Shown here: positions 22,869-34,122 of the stretch, in pieces | Layout: the number at the start of each line of letters is the position of its first letter | How positions within the stretch are numbered: position 1 is the stretch's first letter | Source: Glebionis coronaria | Lineage: Eukaryota > Streptophyta > Magnoliopsida > Asterales > Asteraceae | Length of the DNA: 64,000 bases | Assembly (NCBI GenBank): GCA_025667525.1 | Contig: CM046878.1 | Location: 578,564,868 to 578,628,867, forward strand | Reading direction: 5' to 3' | Notes under the pieces: generated by a model | Seen by the model: the letters and a program-made list of their open reading frames with translations, nothing else | Told to the model about the DNA's origin: nothing | The model's database searches: none | Position numbers and translations under genes: made by a program

Positions 22869-25800
22869 TGATGAGATGGCATTTATACATGATCTCATCG
22901 TTCTTTTCGGGCTTTAAATGCATAAAAATGTCATAATATACCATATATATGCTTGTGTTTGTTTACTTGTGTATTTTAGGTATGGATTTCGCGAAAAAGA
23001 CAAAAGATCACAAGATACAAGGAAAAACGGACACGAGAAATGAAGCCGTACAAAGAACCGGGCCCTAATTCATGGAATATTCAACATATACCCTTGAAGA
23101 CTTGAAGACATACAATATTGATCCTCATTTATTGAAGAAATGACACTTAAACCCCTTGTATATTGATAATTACAAGTTTGGTCCCTTAAGTTTGTCAAAA
23201 TTACACAAATGGTCCTTCAACTTTGAAGAAATGGCAAGATTAGTCCCTCAACAAATTCAAATTGTCAAATATGGTCCCTCATGAAGTGAAAGTTGAATTA
23301 AAGACCTTTGAAGATCAACATTGTCCAAGATCAGCCCTTGAAATATCTCAAAATGGCAAAAACAACCTTTTGAAACCTTTTTCCAAAAGTTTGTGCCAAA
23401 ACTGCCAAGTGGTGAAAGTTAAATACAAAGGAAACACGTTTTGTTTGCAAAATAACTTGTTATACAACTTTTCCCAAAACACAAGGACCAAAACTGCCAA
23501 TTCAAAAGTTTAAATCCCTAAAAATGCGCCAAACACTTAGTGTTGAGATTTTTACCAGGCAAGAACAAGTTTTTACCCAGGATCAAAAAGGAGTAAAACA
23601 AAGGGTAAATCAAAATTGACTAATCCCACGTGTGATTCACATCACATCCCACACCTTAAACCCCAAATCCCACTACCATAATGATACCCCCATCCCCACT
23701 CACAATACGAAACCTGGCATTTGATCCTTACTTGGCAAAATCAAGGGCTGCAAATCATTCCTTGGTCCCTAAGCACTCAACAAACGTCCAGGATTCAACC
23801 AAAACAACTGGCAACACACCTAGAAGATTCTGCAAGGATAGAATAGGAATTTCAGTTGCTAGGGTTTGTGAATAGTGTTTAGCCAGGCATTTGCCTATAA
23901 AAGGAGACCTCAACATGTGAGAGTCCCTTTGTTCCAGTTTTAGGCTATCAATCTTTGTAATTCCTTTTTATGTTTAATAAAATTTGAATTTCTGAAATTT
24001 TGAATTCTCTTTTTGATTTTATTAAAAGTTGGTGTTTGAGTAGCCTAATTCTGAGTTCCATTTGATTGTTAAGACCTACCTTAATCTTGTGGTTAAGGCA
24101 CGTCTTGGTTCATAAGGTTTTTAAGGTTCAAAGACCTTGAAATCCTAGGTTCTGTTTTAGCTTATTTTGTGTACTAACCCTTGGCCATAAGCTATAAGCT
24201 CTTACAAGCTTGTTGACACCAAGCTTGTGAAGGGATTAGAGCCCTTGGTTGAGTTGTTTGCTGCTTGTGTTGAAGACATCAAGTCCTTGAGGTTCTACTT
24301 TGAACCATCAACCAAGGCAGTGTTACATCACCTTTGTTGAAGTACCTTGGTCTTGTTCTAGTTGTTGAACAAGGTCCAAGGAGCATAACTGGCCTTCCTA
24401 GGATGTTGTGGAAGGCAGGTATAATCCCTTGTTAAGATTCCTCTATAAATTTCATGTTTATGACTGATTTTGATTTGGTGCTTTGATTTTGAGTATTTGT
24501 GTTTGTGCTGGTGATTTTTGAGTTTGATTGTGTTAGTTGCTACCTAGTAAGTGTTTTTGATCATTAAAATCAGTAGGTTATTAGTTATAATCACAAGTTT
24601 CTTTGTTAAGTGGTAGATTAAGGAGTGTTTGGGTCTACTGCATGATTTGGATTTGTGGTTTGCTAAGTGGTTGTTTTGTGTAAGCAAGTGTTGGTATCTG
24701 TTTGTTAGGTGCACTTGTTCATCTGTTTGCAGGTTTTGAGGGTTTGAACACATGAATTCATAGATTGGCTATAAAATCTTAAATACTTGGTAAAATTGGC
24801 TAGGATTTTGAGGACACCTAGATCTAAGCTTAGGCTAGGGCTAACAAGTGCTAAACCTTAGTTAATCACACCAGGGAAGAAGGATTTGAGGCTTGAAATT
24901 GGATCAAGTGTCAAATAGATCAGCAAACTTGTTTCTGCATATGTTCATTGTTCATCAGAAACATTTTGTGCTTTGATCTTGTTAATTACTTTGATTAAGT
25001 GTTTGATTCTTGTTGCTTTATGTTTGTTCTTAGTTTATATAGCTTGTGTATGCATCCTGTTAAGTTTGGTTGGCTTATTCTTGCTAAATTTGCTTATTAA
25101 GTGCTTAACTGCTTATTTCCATATCTGGGGCATATCTGGTGACTGTTTGGCTTATTGTGGCTTATTGTGTGAACCAATTTGTGATTTTCTTGTTGCTATT
25201 GACTCCTTGTGATTCACTGATCACAAGGGTGCCTTTGTTTCCAATTGAATCAAACCAGAACTCTCAAATAAGCTTGGTCAAATAGTCAAAGCAATGGGAA
25301 CTCCTTTCCCCTGCTAGTTGCCACTGATAGTGTAAAATTGGGTTTAGCTTATCAATAAGCTATAATAGCTTATTTTAACCAGCAACAACTTTGTTTTTGT
25401 AATAGGTGCTCATTATTTGACCCATTTGTTCATACTAGAGCATTTGATGGGTTGACTTTAGGGTTTGACTAGAAAACCAACTTCATTGACTTTTTCATAA
25501 GTTCATTTGTGCTTATTCTGGCTTATTGGTTGTGCTTATTGGACTTTTGTTGATTGATTTTGCTTATTGAGTCCATTTGTGATCTTTTGCAAGTTGAATC
25601 AAGTCCTGAGGTGCCCTAAATCTCTAAAACGACTATTTTGTCTTTTAGTGAATTTTTACTTTGCTTATTTCTGGCTTAATGAGTGAGCTTTTTCAAAATT
25701 ATTTTTTACAGATCTCATAAGCATCCCAAAAGAAGGTTGTGTGTCAAATTAGAGCTTATGGCATTGGCTTATTGCTTAATGGGCTGAAAAGCCCTATAAG

Positions 25801-26780
25801 AATAAGTTGTGTGTTAAATAAGCTGTGATAAGCTCATATTCAGCTTTTGGGCCTTTAGAGTTTTGTTCTTAGAATTGAATTTTAAGTCAGATAGGGCTTT
25901 TCCAAGTCAATTGGGCCAAGTTTGACTTTTTGGGCCCAAAAGCCCAATTTGGTTGACTGTTTTTGGTTTTGGCCCATTTGAGGGACCAATAGGGGTATTC
26001 TGGTAATTTCACTTTGATTTTCTGATTATTTAGGTTAAAATAAACTAGTTTGCAAGTTTTTAGAATTTTTTATAATTTTTGGATTTTTAATATTATTTTA
26101 ATATTATTTTATTATTATTTTTTAAATTTCACATTTTCCAACTTTTTACATTTTTCTTAGGTTTAATACATTAAAATAGGAATTTAGCAACTTTTAGAAT
26201 AATTTTATCTTTTTTAGATTAATTTTTATAATTATTTTAAGTTTTAATAGTTTTTAAATCATTTTAAATAGTTTTTATTAGTTTAAAAAATTTCTAAAAA
26301 TAGTTTTTAATCTTTTTAGGTCATTTTAGAGGTTTACCAATTGAAAAATCTTTATTTGGGCTTTTTGATAATTTATTTGATTTTTAGGGATTTAATTAGC
26401 ATTTAAAAATTGAATATTTAATTATTTAAAAGGTTTGAAAAAGTTTTGATCATTGGTAAACTCTTAGTTTATTTATTTTGATTTTTAGTGAATTTTTGGT
26501 AATTTTTAGAATTAATTTTTATTTTTGTGGTTTTTAAGGTTCTACGTTTTAACTTTCTAGTAGTATTAATTTTTATTTTTTCGTCTCCGTCATCTTCTTT
26601 TCTCATCCCTTTCTAAACCTAATATTAATCTCAAATCTTGTACATCTTAGTCACACACATATACCTCCTTGGGAAACGAACTTCATTGGGTCATTAACAC
26701 TTGATTTTTCCTAAAGTCATTTGTTCAATACTTACCGCTTTTACGCACCTTTTCCTAAAGGTCGTATTTTACTACAATCA
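22869..26780 (+). repeat. 3' LTR of the Athila element
   Basis: Starts TGATGAGATGGCATTTATAC and ends CTACAATCA, followed by the target duplication TTCTC at 26781-26785. It is about 3.9 kb. By eye it differs from the 5' LTR at about 3 percent of positions in the first 180 bp. Confidence 0.95.
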
Positions 26781-26906
26781 TTCTCACACTTTACACACTT
26801 CTAATCTAATATTCTCTTATTCTACTTAACCTCTCTCAACTTTCTCTCTCTAGTTCTTCATCTATCTCTCTCTCTCTTTAGATCATTCCATCTATTAGAT
26901 AATCCA
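26781..26906 (+). repeat. Continuation of the LTR/leader split by the Athila element
   Basis: The stretch begins with the right TTCTC duplication and continues the sequence left at 10410. It is pyrimidine-rich (CTCTCTC runs, 26835-26880), typical of a transcript leader. A possible LTR end is AATCCA at 26901-26906, but no partner LTR was found to prove it. Confidence 0.4.
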
Positions 26907-28197
26907 AGGATTTCGCCCGATGTCGCAGCAACATCCTTATGCCACTACTACATCACCACTGCCAACCTTTACAGTCTCCCAACCACAACTGCAATCCTAC
27001 CACTCCATACCGCTGCAACACTCTTTTACCACCACTACATCACCACCGCCAACCTTTGTCCTCTCCCAACAGCTCCAACGACACCAATCGAGCCTACCAT
27101 CATCTGTTGCATACACTAGTTTTTCTGGCATTCTTTTTTATTTGCAGGGGTTCTCGATTCCATATGGGTCGAATGGTGAATTTTTTGGGTCGTTTAAAAC
27201 AGGGGAGTCTTTTAGCCACAACCGAAGGCAACTAGTCAGTACCGAAGGGATGTACTAAACCTTTCCAGCTGTTTCATTGGTAAAAACTGGTGGGTTTTTC
27301 TCGGGGCCAAATCAAACACTGCCACCGCCAACTTTTTCACGGTAATGAACGGGGGTGGGGGTCGGGGGTTGACTATCAATTACGAAAACTAAAGATGCCT
27401 CTTTTTAACGGGGATGGCGTACATGAATGGGTTTACCAGGCTAAGAGATTCTTTGACATCCAAGGATTAATAACATCAGGGGAAAGACTCATGGTTGCGG
27501 TGATGTGCCTAGAGGGTCCAAGCCTGTCTTGGTTTTGATGGAGTGACAATAGGGAACCATTCCGTAGTTGGGACGATTTATAGCGATGGATGCTAGTTCG
27601 TTTTCAATCCTCGTAAACGGGTAGCTTATACGAACAGTTTTTACCATTAGCCAGAGCGGGACCGGTTAGGACTATATAACTATGTTTGAGAAGATGGCAG
27701 CACAATTATTAAGTTTACCAGAGGAGGTACTCGAGGGGGTCTTCATGAAGGGGTTAAAACACGCGCTACGTACGACAATGCGAACTCAGAAACCCACGGT
27801 TTTGAGCCAAGCCATGGATTTAACCTTAATCATTGATGAAACAGGTAAGGAGATAACCCCCAAACTTGCAAACTGAACCATCGGTGATAACCCGCGGCCT
27901 CTAGTTGTGGTTGCAGGGGGAGGTATGAGGGAGGCTTTGTTTAAATGTATTACCGACTCGGAGTTCGTGGATAAGAGAGCTAAAGGACATTGCTATCGTT
28001 GTGATGAAAAGTATTTCCCATTTCATCGGTGCCTGGAGAAAACACTTCAGGTTCTTCTCGTGGATGATGATGATCAGAATGAGAAAGAAGGTGGGGTAAC
28101 GATGAACAAGCTCCACCTTGAGGACAAGGTAGTTTTTCAGGGCGGGGGGAGTGATATGCATCGTTGGGAAGTCTACAGCAAGATTTGAGGGGGCTAA
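26907..28197 (+). pseudogene. Decayed Ty3/gypsy gag joined to the tail of pol
   Basis: A proline-, glutamine- and threonine-rich N-terminal stretch (26920-27258) is followed by a gag domain: KLKMPLFNGDGVHEWVYQAKR at 27390 on, then EGPSLSWF, then EEVLEGVFMKGLK near 27720. A zinc knuckle (CYRCDEKYFPFHRC, about 27990-28032) follows, with LQVLLVDDD. These match plant gypsy gag in order. Stops and shifts break the frame near 27536 and 27580. Immediately afterwards comes LEDKVVFQGGGSD (about 28117-28155), which in related elements is the extreme C terminus of the integrase polyprotein. Protease, reverse transcriptase, RNase H and most of integrase are therefore deleted. Confidence 0.75.
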
Positions 28198-28430
28198 TTG
28201 CCATTAACTATTTGTTAATGGTTATTATGTTATTTATGGTTTATTCTTGGTATTGTTTTGAGGAATAAGTAATCTGCTCCTATATTAGGAGGGGATCACC
28301 TTAGGGTTTAGGGGAGGAAATTCGTATTTTACTTTCATCATTGTCTGTTAGTTTATTTTTTTATCAATTTGTCTCCAAGCATCCGACTACGGTTGATATT
28401 TGTTATCAATAAATTTTTATTAGTTTGGTT
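28184..28430 (+). repeat. Purine tract and possible 3' LTR of the gag-only gypsy element
   Basis: TTTGAGGGGG at 28184-28193 precedes a possible LTR start TGCCATTAAC at 28199. A perfect inverted repeat with eight-base arms CCATTAAC and GTTAATGG lies at 28201-28221. No second LTR copy was found, so the right end is not defined. Confidence 0.4.
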
Positions 28431-29335
28431 CATATGAGATGTGAGGAGCTATGATATGACACAAATACAATATTGGAATTAATTCAAGTTATTTTTGTTG
28501 AGAAATTAAGAGCCATAATTAATGAAACATCTGGTTTGACGCTTGTGCTTAACTAGAAGATTTAGAAAAGAGTACAAATTATTTTGTTTATATTTTAATT
28601 AAAAATAATAAATATTTTTTGAAAAAAATTCGTACGTGCACGGATATTATAACTAGTTATTACTAATATCATCTAACAAATTGCATTACTATTGAAAAAT
28701 CAAACATAAAAAAAACTAGTATTACTTTTAACATGATTGTTGCTAACCAGTTTAAATAATTTAAAATTACCACACACGTATAACCTATTATAATACTATC
28801 TACTACGGGGTTCATATATGCTTCTTAATTTTCCAAGAGTAATGAGATGAAAGATTGATATTATTAAAATAAAGAAACCATATGAATGGTTTTTGTGGTG
28901 CACATTTTTTACAAAATGTACCAAAAAGAGTGCATAAACATTAACAAAGACAACAATATATAAGGTTGTGTGTGCTCAACTTTGCAGGGTATGAACAATT
29001 ACACATTTGATACAAAAAAAATATGAGCTTATGACGAAAGTATTAGAAATTACAAGTGTAAATAGATGTTTATATGATCACATCATAAATCTGAATCCTA
29101 GCTAGGTTGTTCGAGTTGACCACCAAAAAGCAAGTGAGGCAAAGTGTTTAGGTTCTTAATTTGAACTTCTAATTTACACAATTCTTAAAACCGCAATAAA
29201 GACTTCGATGACCAAATTTAGATCATAGTTAACTATAACAACGAGGTCTTTATCATCTTAGAACCAACCTGGAGGCAAGATTTCATAAAGAATCAGACAC
29301 CTGGTTTGACAAATGCATGAAAATAAAGCAAATGC
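28431..29335. other. Non-coding A+T-rich stretch
   Basis: No gene is supported. It contains a candidate Helitron end at 28629-28656. The rest is low-complexity A+T-rich sequence and the region downstream of the RLP gene. Confidence 0.6.
28629..28656 (+). mobile_element. Possible Helitron 3' terminus
   Basis: A short imperfect hairpin TTCGTACGTGCACGGA (28629-28644) is followed after eight bases by CTAG (28653-28656) and then T. Plant Helitrons end with such a hairpin a few bases before CTRR and insert next to T. No 5' TC end was located, so this remains a candidate. Confidence 0.35.
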
Positions 29336-29418
29336 TTATTCAAAAGCTGGTGGACAAAATAAGCAAAATAAATTATACATATGAACAAATTCATGTGGAT
29401 AACATTGAGACCAGGAAC
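29336..29418 (-). pseudogene. LRR receptor-like protein gene, piece 4 (C-terminal tail)
   Basis: Joining the minus-strand sequence left of the SIRE insertion to piece 3 across the GGAAC duplication keeps an open frame for about 26 codons to a TAA at 29336-29338. The tail is short and would lie on the cytoplasmic side of the membrane anchor. Assignment rests on the continuous frame and the exact target duplication; the tail itself has no diagnostic motif. Confidence 0.6.
29414..29418. repeat. Left target site duplication of SIRE element 2 (GGAAC)
   Basis: GGAAC at 29414-29418 is repeated at 51506-51510, just outside the two LTR ends. Confidence 0.95.
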
Positions 29419-29912
29419 TGTTGGGAATAAAATATAGCCAAGACACTTGGACGCTGACAGGATAAATCGGGACATTGATAAGAAGAAATCAAGCATTGAC
29501 AGGACAAGCGTTGACAGAAAGAAGTCAAGCGTTGATAAGAAGAAGTTAAGCACTGATAAAAGACTTAGTCTACACGTATTGTAATTCTAGTAAAGATATG
29601 TTCGACATTGTATTTTCTATATTTATCTTTACCTAAAATAGCTGATAGGTAGACTCTTGTACAAGGCTCCTTAGTCGATAAAAGGATATCCTTAGGTTTA
29701 ATTTTAATATACGTTTTAACACTTTCATTGTACGCAAGTTCGATTTATCAATCTAAGTGAAAGTTTGGTTTATATTGTTTGTGTGTTCTTGTTTAAGTAT
29801 TAATTCCGCATAATACTTGAATTGTTACATATACAACAAAGTTTCTCTACGTACTATACTTGATTCAATCTCAGTAATACAAAGCTAAATCGATCTATGT
29901 TTGGGATCAACA
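29419..29912 (+). repeat. 5' LTR of SIRE element 2
   Basis: TGTTGGGAATAAAATATAG to GGGATCAACA, 494 bp. U3 begins with six GYTGAC-like motifs (29451-29560). The TATA position reads CGATAAAAGG at about 29673, against CTATAAAAGG in the 3' LTR (about 41016), so the 5' promoter is probably damaged. Confidence 0.95.
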
Positions 29913-29914
29913 AG

Positions 29915-29926
29915 TGGTATGAAAGC
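29915..29926 (+). promoter_or_regulatory. Mutated primer binding site of SIRE element 2
   Basis: TGGTATGAAAGC follows the LTR after two bases. The expected initiator tRNA-Met site is TGGTATCAGAGC, so three bases differ. Confidence 0.7.
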
Positions 29927-29989
29927 TTGTTGAGAAACTTTGATCTAAAGAACACAAAACCCGAAATCGCCAAAAACCCTAAAAACAAC

Positions 29990-32739
29990 ATGTCTATTCA
30001 GGATTAACCTCCTCATCCTCAAGTCCCAACATCAAGATTCCCATGCTAGATATAGACAACTTTGAGCTGTGGAAGTTTAACTTTGAGTAGTATCTTCAAA
30101 TCCATGATTACACCCTATGGGAAATTATTGAATATAGGACTTAAGGATCGCTGCTGCTATCTTGTGAAGAACAACTCCAGGTTCAAGTGAAGAGGATCGA
30201 AAAGAAAACCCGGATGATGGAAGAGCTGTCTCAGCTGAGGACGTTGGAAAGAGAAGGAATGACATGAAAACCCTAAGCATTCTCAAACTCTCTTTAGGAC
30301 CAACCAATCAGCACAAATATAGAGGCTATGAGTCTGCAAAAGATCTTTGGGCAGCCCTTGAAGTTGCTTATGATGGTAATGCTGATACTATACAAGAGGA
30401 AGTAACTCCTGCATGAGTACACTGTTTTCAAGGCTCAACCCAATGAAAAGCTAAGTGGGGTGAGAAGCAGACTTCTTGACATTACAAGCAAGTTGTCCTT
30501 TATGGGAACAGTGCTTGGTGATGTTGATATCGTCACCACTTTTCTTAAAAGTCTTGGTGATGCATGGAAGATTGAAACCAGATCTATGATTGCTAATAAT
30601 ACTCACAAAAGTTCCACTTTTGATGATGTTTTCAATAAACTGAGGCTTGTAGAGAATGAAATCCTTTTAGATCAAGGAAGCAAGTCTACCAATGGAAACA
30701 TGGCCTTCTTCTCACATAGTGAAGGTCAGTTTGATCAAAGGGAATCATACATACACCCCGTTACTGGATCACCTTGTGTCAACGTTGGATCAAGCTTTGT
30801 CAGCGCCTCATATTCAGACGCTAACACATACAATATTGACTCACAAAGAGTTAAGCCTGCTGGGATTACTCTGGACACTGTGTGTGCATACATTGCTTCA
30901 TTACCCAATGGTTCAGTGATTACATATGAGGACCTTGAGCAAATTAGTGATGGGCATTTGGAGGAGATGGACATAAAGTGGAATATGCCTCTTGCAAGTA
31001 TAAGGGCAAACAGATGGAATCGAAGGTTCAAGAAGAAGATGACTTTTAATGCTAAGGACACTGCTGGATTTGATAAATCCAAGGTTGAGTGTTATAATTG
31101 TCATCGAATGGGACACTTTATGAGAGAATGCAGATCTCCAAGAAGATCTGATGCTGGAAAACCCTCAAGCCAAATCATCAAGTCTCAGGACTCCAAAGCT
31201 ATGGTTGCTATTCAAGTAATTGATGGTGTTGGCTGGGATTGGAGCTATTTGGCTAAGGATGAGGAAGAGAATAAGGCTTTGGTTGCTGAAAAGGAAGAAG
31301 AGGAGCACGTTCACTATGCTCTCATGGCACATTCTTCATCTTCATCAGACAATGAGGTATATGATGATGCATTTTGTAGTAAAGGTTGTCGTCTAAATAC
31401 TAAAAAGCTTAATAAGGAAGTCTTAAGATTAACAACAGAAGTGTCTAATGAAAGATGCAGGTTATCTAATTATCAACTTGCTCTTACTCAAACTGAAAAG
31501 ACTGTTTCTGAATAAAAGAAAATGGAGTTTGACCTAAAAGATCAAATAAATGTTTTAACTCATGATTTGAAGGCTAGTATTGAGGTCAAAACATCATGGA
31601 AAGAGCCTATGGTGTTTTAGAAGCTAAGTTAGATGAGGCTATCAAAAGCAAAGATAACGTAGATCTTAAAATTAAGAGATTTGATAAAGCTTCACAAACT
31701 CTAGAAAAATGTGTTAGTGAACAAAGGGATTCTAGGGATATGACTGGGATTGGGATGAAAGAGTATGCTGGTGTTCCACCACCTACTGGGAACTTCTATG
31801 GTGTCCTTAAAAAGGACTTATCTTGGACTGGTATACCAGAACTCCAAGAAGAGGAATTTATTCCTCCACCAAGAGTCCTTACCCCAGTAGAGGAATACAA
31901 GCAAAAACTGACTGATTTGGACCAATGGAAAAAGCCAACCCTACCTTGTTTGTCAAGGATGGCATGCTTAGTGACAGCCCAAATGAGTCTACACCCATTA
32001 AAGTGACCAATCCTACTATTGGTATGACTGTTGACCTTGGCTCAAACGTTGATAGAAAACCTAGTATTAAATATGCAGAAATGTATAGAAAAACTAGGTC
32101 ACCAAAAAGCCAAATTAGTGATAATGGGACAGGTTTCTTTTCTTCTAGACCTAGAACTATGTCTAGAAAAGCCTGTTACACTTGTGGAAGTTTTTCACAT
32201 TAGCTTATAAGTGTGTCAACGCTTCAAAGGTCAAAGCTGATAGAAAGTCAAACATTTTCAAACCCAAACCTTTTGTCCAACAAAGTCCACAAGTTGTTAG
32301 ACCAGCCCCATTCTTTACTAAAGGGTCTAACACTCATGAACAAAGACCTTTTTAGAAGAAAAATACATGGTCTAACAGAAAATGGTTTCCTGTAGCAAAC
32401 CCTAGGTTCAACGCTGATAAGGGTAATTTCAGCGTTGACAAGAGGAAATTAAACGCTGACAGGAACGTTGCCAGACCAAGTAATGGAAAATATTTGCAAC
32501 CAAAGGGAAAGGGGTCTAAAGCTTCTTCTAGCTTAACATGGAGACCTAAGCAAGATCAAAACCCTAATTCAGATGGGATTTCTATGACCTTTAACAGATT
32601 TCATTATATTTTAAAGGTCATAACAAAACCAATTGGGGTTAACTGGGTGTTTCATCCAAAAAAGGGATGAACAAGGGGTTGTCATAAGGACTAAGTCTGT
32701 TCTTGTTGAACAACCAAATGAATCCAAGTCTTCTCAGGC
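29990..32739 (+). pseudogene. gag of SIRE element 2, broken
   Basis: The start ATG at 29990 runs into a TAA after five codons. Gag-like words resume in another frame (NFELWKFNFE near 30060) and again in the open stretch 30460-31515. That stretch holds the UBN2-type gag domain, a zinc knuckle CYNCHRMGHFMREC (31090-31131, C-x2-C-x4-H-x4-C) and an acidic, heptad-rich tail. A second piece in another frame (31596-32006) is coiled-coil and proline-rich, and a second knuckle-like CYTCGSFSH lies near 32176-32202. From 32207 to 32739 the gag/protease linker is degraded. It contains several GYTGAC motifs (32410-32470). Confidence 0.85.
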
Positions 32740-34113
32740 TTGGGTTCCCAAATAAAACTAATTTGTTTTCTTTATGTGCAGGGCATTCAAAAGCAGGTTA
32801 ATGATTGTGGCTATTGGGATAGTGGATGCTCTAGGCACATGATTGGGAAGGAAGATTACCTAACAAACTTCACTCCCATTAAGGATGGTGACAAAGTTTA
32901 CTTTGGAGGCGGATATGGAACTATAACTGGCAAAGGAACTCTTCTCACCAACAATTTGCGTTTTGAAAACGTGTTTCTGGTAAAAGAACTTGATTATAAT
33001 CTGTTTAGAGTATCACAAGTTTGTGATAACAAAAATAAAGTTCTTTTCACTGATACTGAATGCTTGGTGTTGAGCAAAGATTTTAAAATTCCAGATGAGA
33101 AATTCATTGAGTATAGAACACGTAGGCATAAGGACATTTATAATTTGAATCTTAATGGAATTAAGATGAATAATAATTTGTCATGTTTTTATGCTAAGGC
33201 TTTAGTTGAAGAGAGTAATCTTTGGCATAGGAGATTAGGGCACATTAATTTCAAAATTATAAATAGACTTGTGTGGCATGGTTTAGTTGATGGTTTGCCT
33301 GAAAAATCTTTCCACAAAGACCATTCTTGTGTTGCATGCCTTAAAGGCAAATAGCACAAGGTCTCATTTAAGTCTAAACCAATGCACTCTAGTTCTAAAC
33401 CACTTCACTTGCTGCATATGGATTTTTTTGGTCGAACTAATATAGGAAGCTCAAATGGTAAATCATATTGTGTCATCACTGATGATTTTTCTAGATTTAA
33501 TTGGACCTTCTTTTTAGCTTTGAAAAGTGAAACTGCTGATATTTTAATTAACTTTATTACTAAGTTAGAGAAAAAGTCTGGGAATGAGGTTAAGATACTT
33601 AGAAGTGATAATGGTGGTGAGTTTATAAATAAGTTTTTAGATTACTTTTGTGCCAAGAAAGGGGTTACTAGACAATTTAGTATAGCTAGAACCCCACAAC
33701 AAAATGGGGTAGCTGAGAGGAAGAATAGAACACTCATAGAAGCAGCTAGGACTATGTTGGCTGATGCTCACTTTCCCATTGCTTTTTGGGTTGAGGATGT
33801 TAATACAGCTTGCTATGTTCAGAATAGGGCATTAATCAACAAGATCCATAACAAAACACCTTATGAGCTATTTTGGGGCAGGAAACCTAATATTGGTTTT
33901 CTTAGAACTATTGGATGTCATGTAGTTGTTCTGGACACTAGTGATGCCTTAGGTAAGTTCAGTGCTAAAGGTGATGAAGGCTACTTTATTGGCTATTCAG
34001 TGCAAAGTAGAGGATATAGGGTTTACATGAAGAAAGAAAAACGTATACTTGAAAAAGTACATGTTAGGTTTTTAGAAAGTAAACCTAGTGATCCTGAGAG
34101 TGGACCAAATTGA
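32740..34113 (+). pseudogene. pol of SIRE element 2: protease and integrase
   Basis: The copia protease active site is WDSGCSRHM (Asp at 32818-32820). The GAG-pre-integrase/HHCC region follows (LWHRRLGHINF, then CVACLKGK). A TAG at 33352-33354 sits where related proteins have Gln (KGK-Q-HK). The integrase core then continues in the same frame. Its catalytic residues are Asp at 33421-33423 (HMDFFG), Asp at 33607-33609 (RSDNGGEF) and Glu at 33715-33717 (GVAERKNRT). The frame stops at a TGA at 34111-34113, probably a former Trp codon. Confidence 0.93.
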
Positions 34114-34122
34114 TTATTTGAC

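Larger units (their letters stand above)
10411..26780 (+). mobile_element. Athila-lineage Ty3/gypsy retrotransposon, structurally complete
   Basis: A 16.4-kb element with two LTRs of about 3.9 kb (TGATGAGATGG...CAATCA), target duplication TTCTC, a tRNA-Asp type primer site, gag, a pol in the order protease, reverse transcriptase, RNase H and integrase, a 2.2-kb non-coding stretch and a polypurine tract. The gag and pol sequences, the primer site and the long LTRs fit the Athila clade. No env-like ORF was found. In the first 180 bp the LTRs differ at about six positions, so the insertion is fairly recent, but lesions in gag and pol make it non-autonomous now. Confidence 0.93.

Noticed and set aside
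26920..27258. Proline- and threonine-rich open frame as a separate gene
   Set aside because: It lies directly before a decayed gypsy gag and is most simply its leader or N-terminal part; composition is low-complexity.
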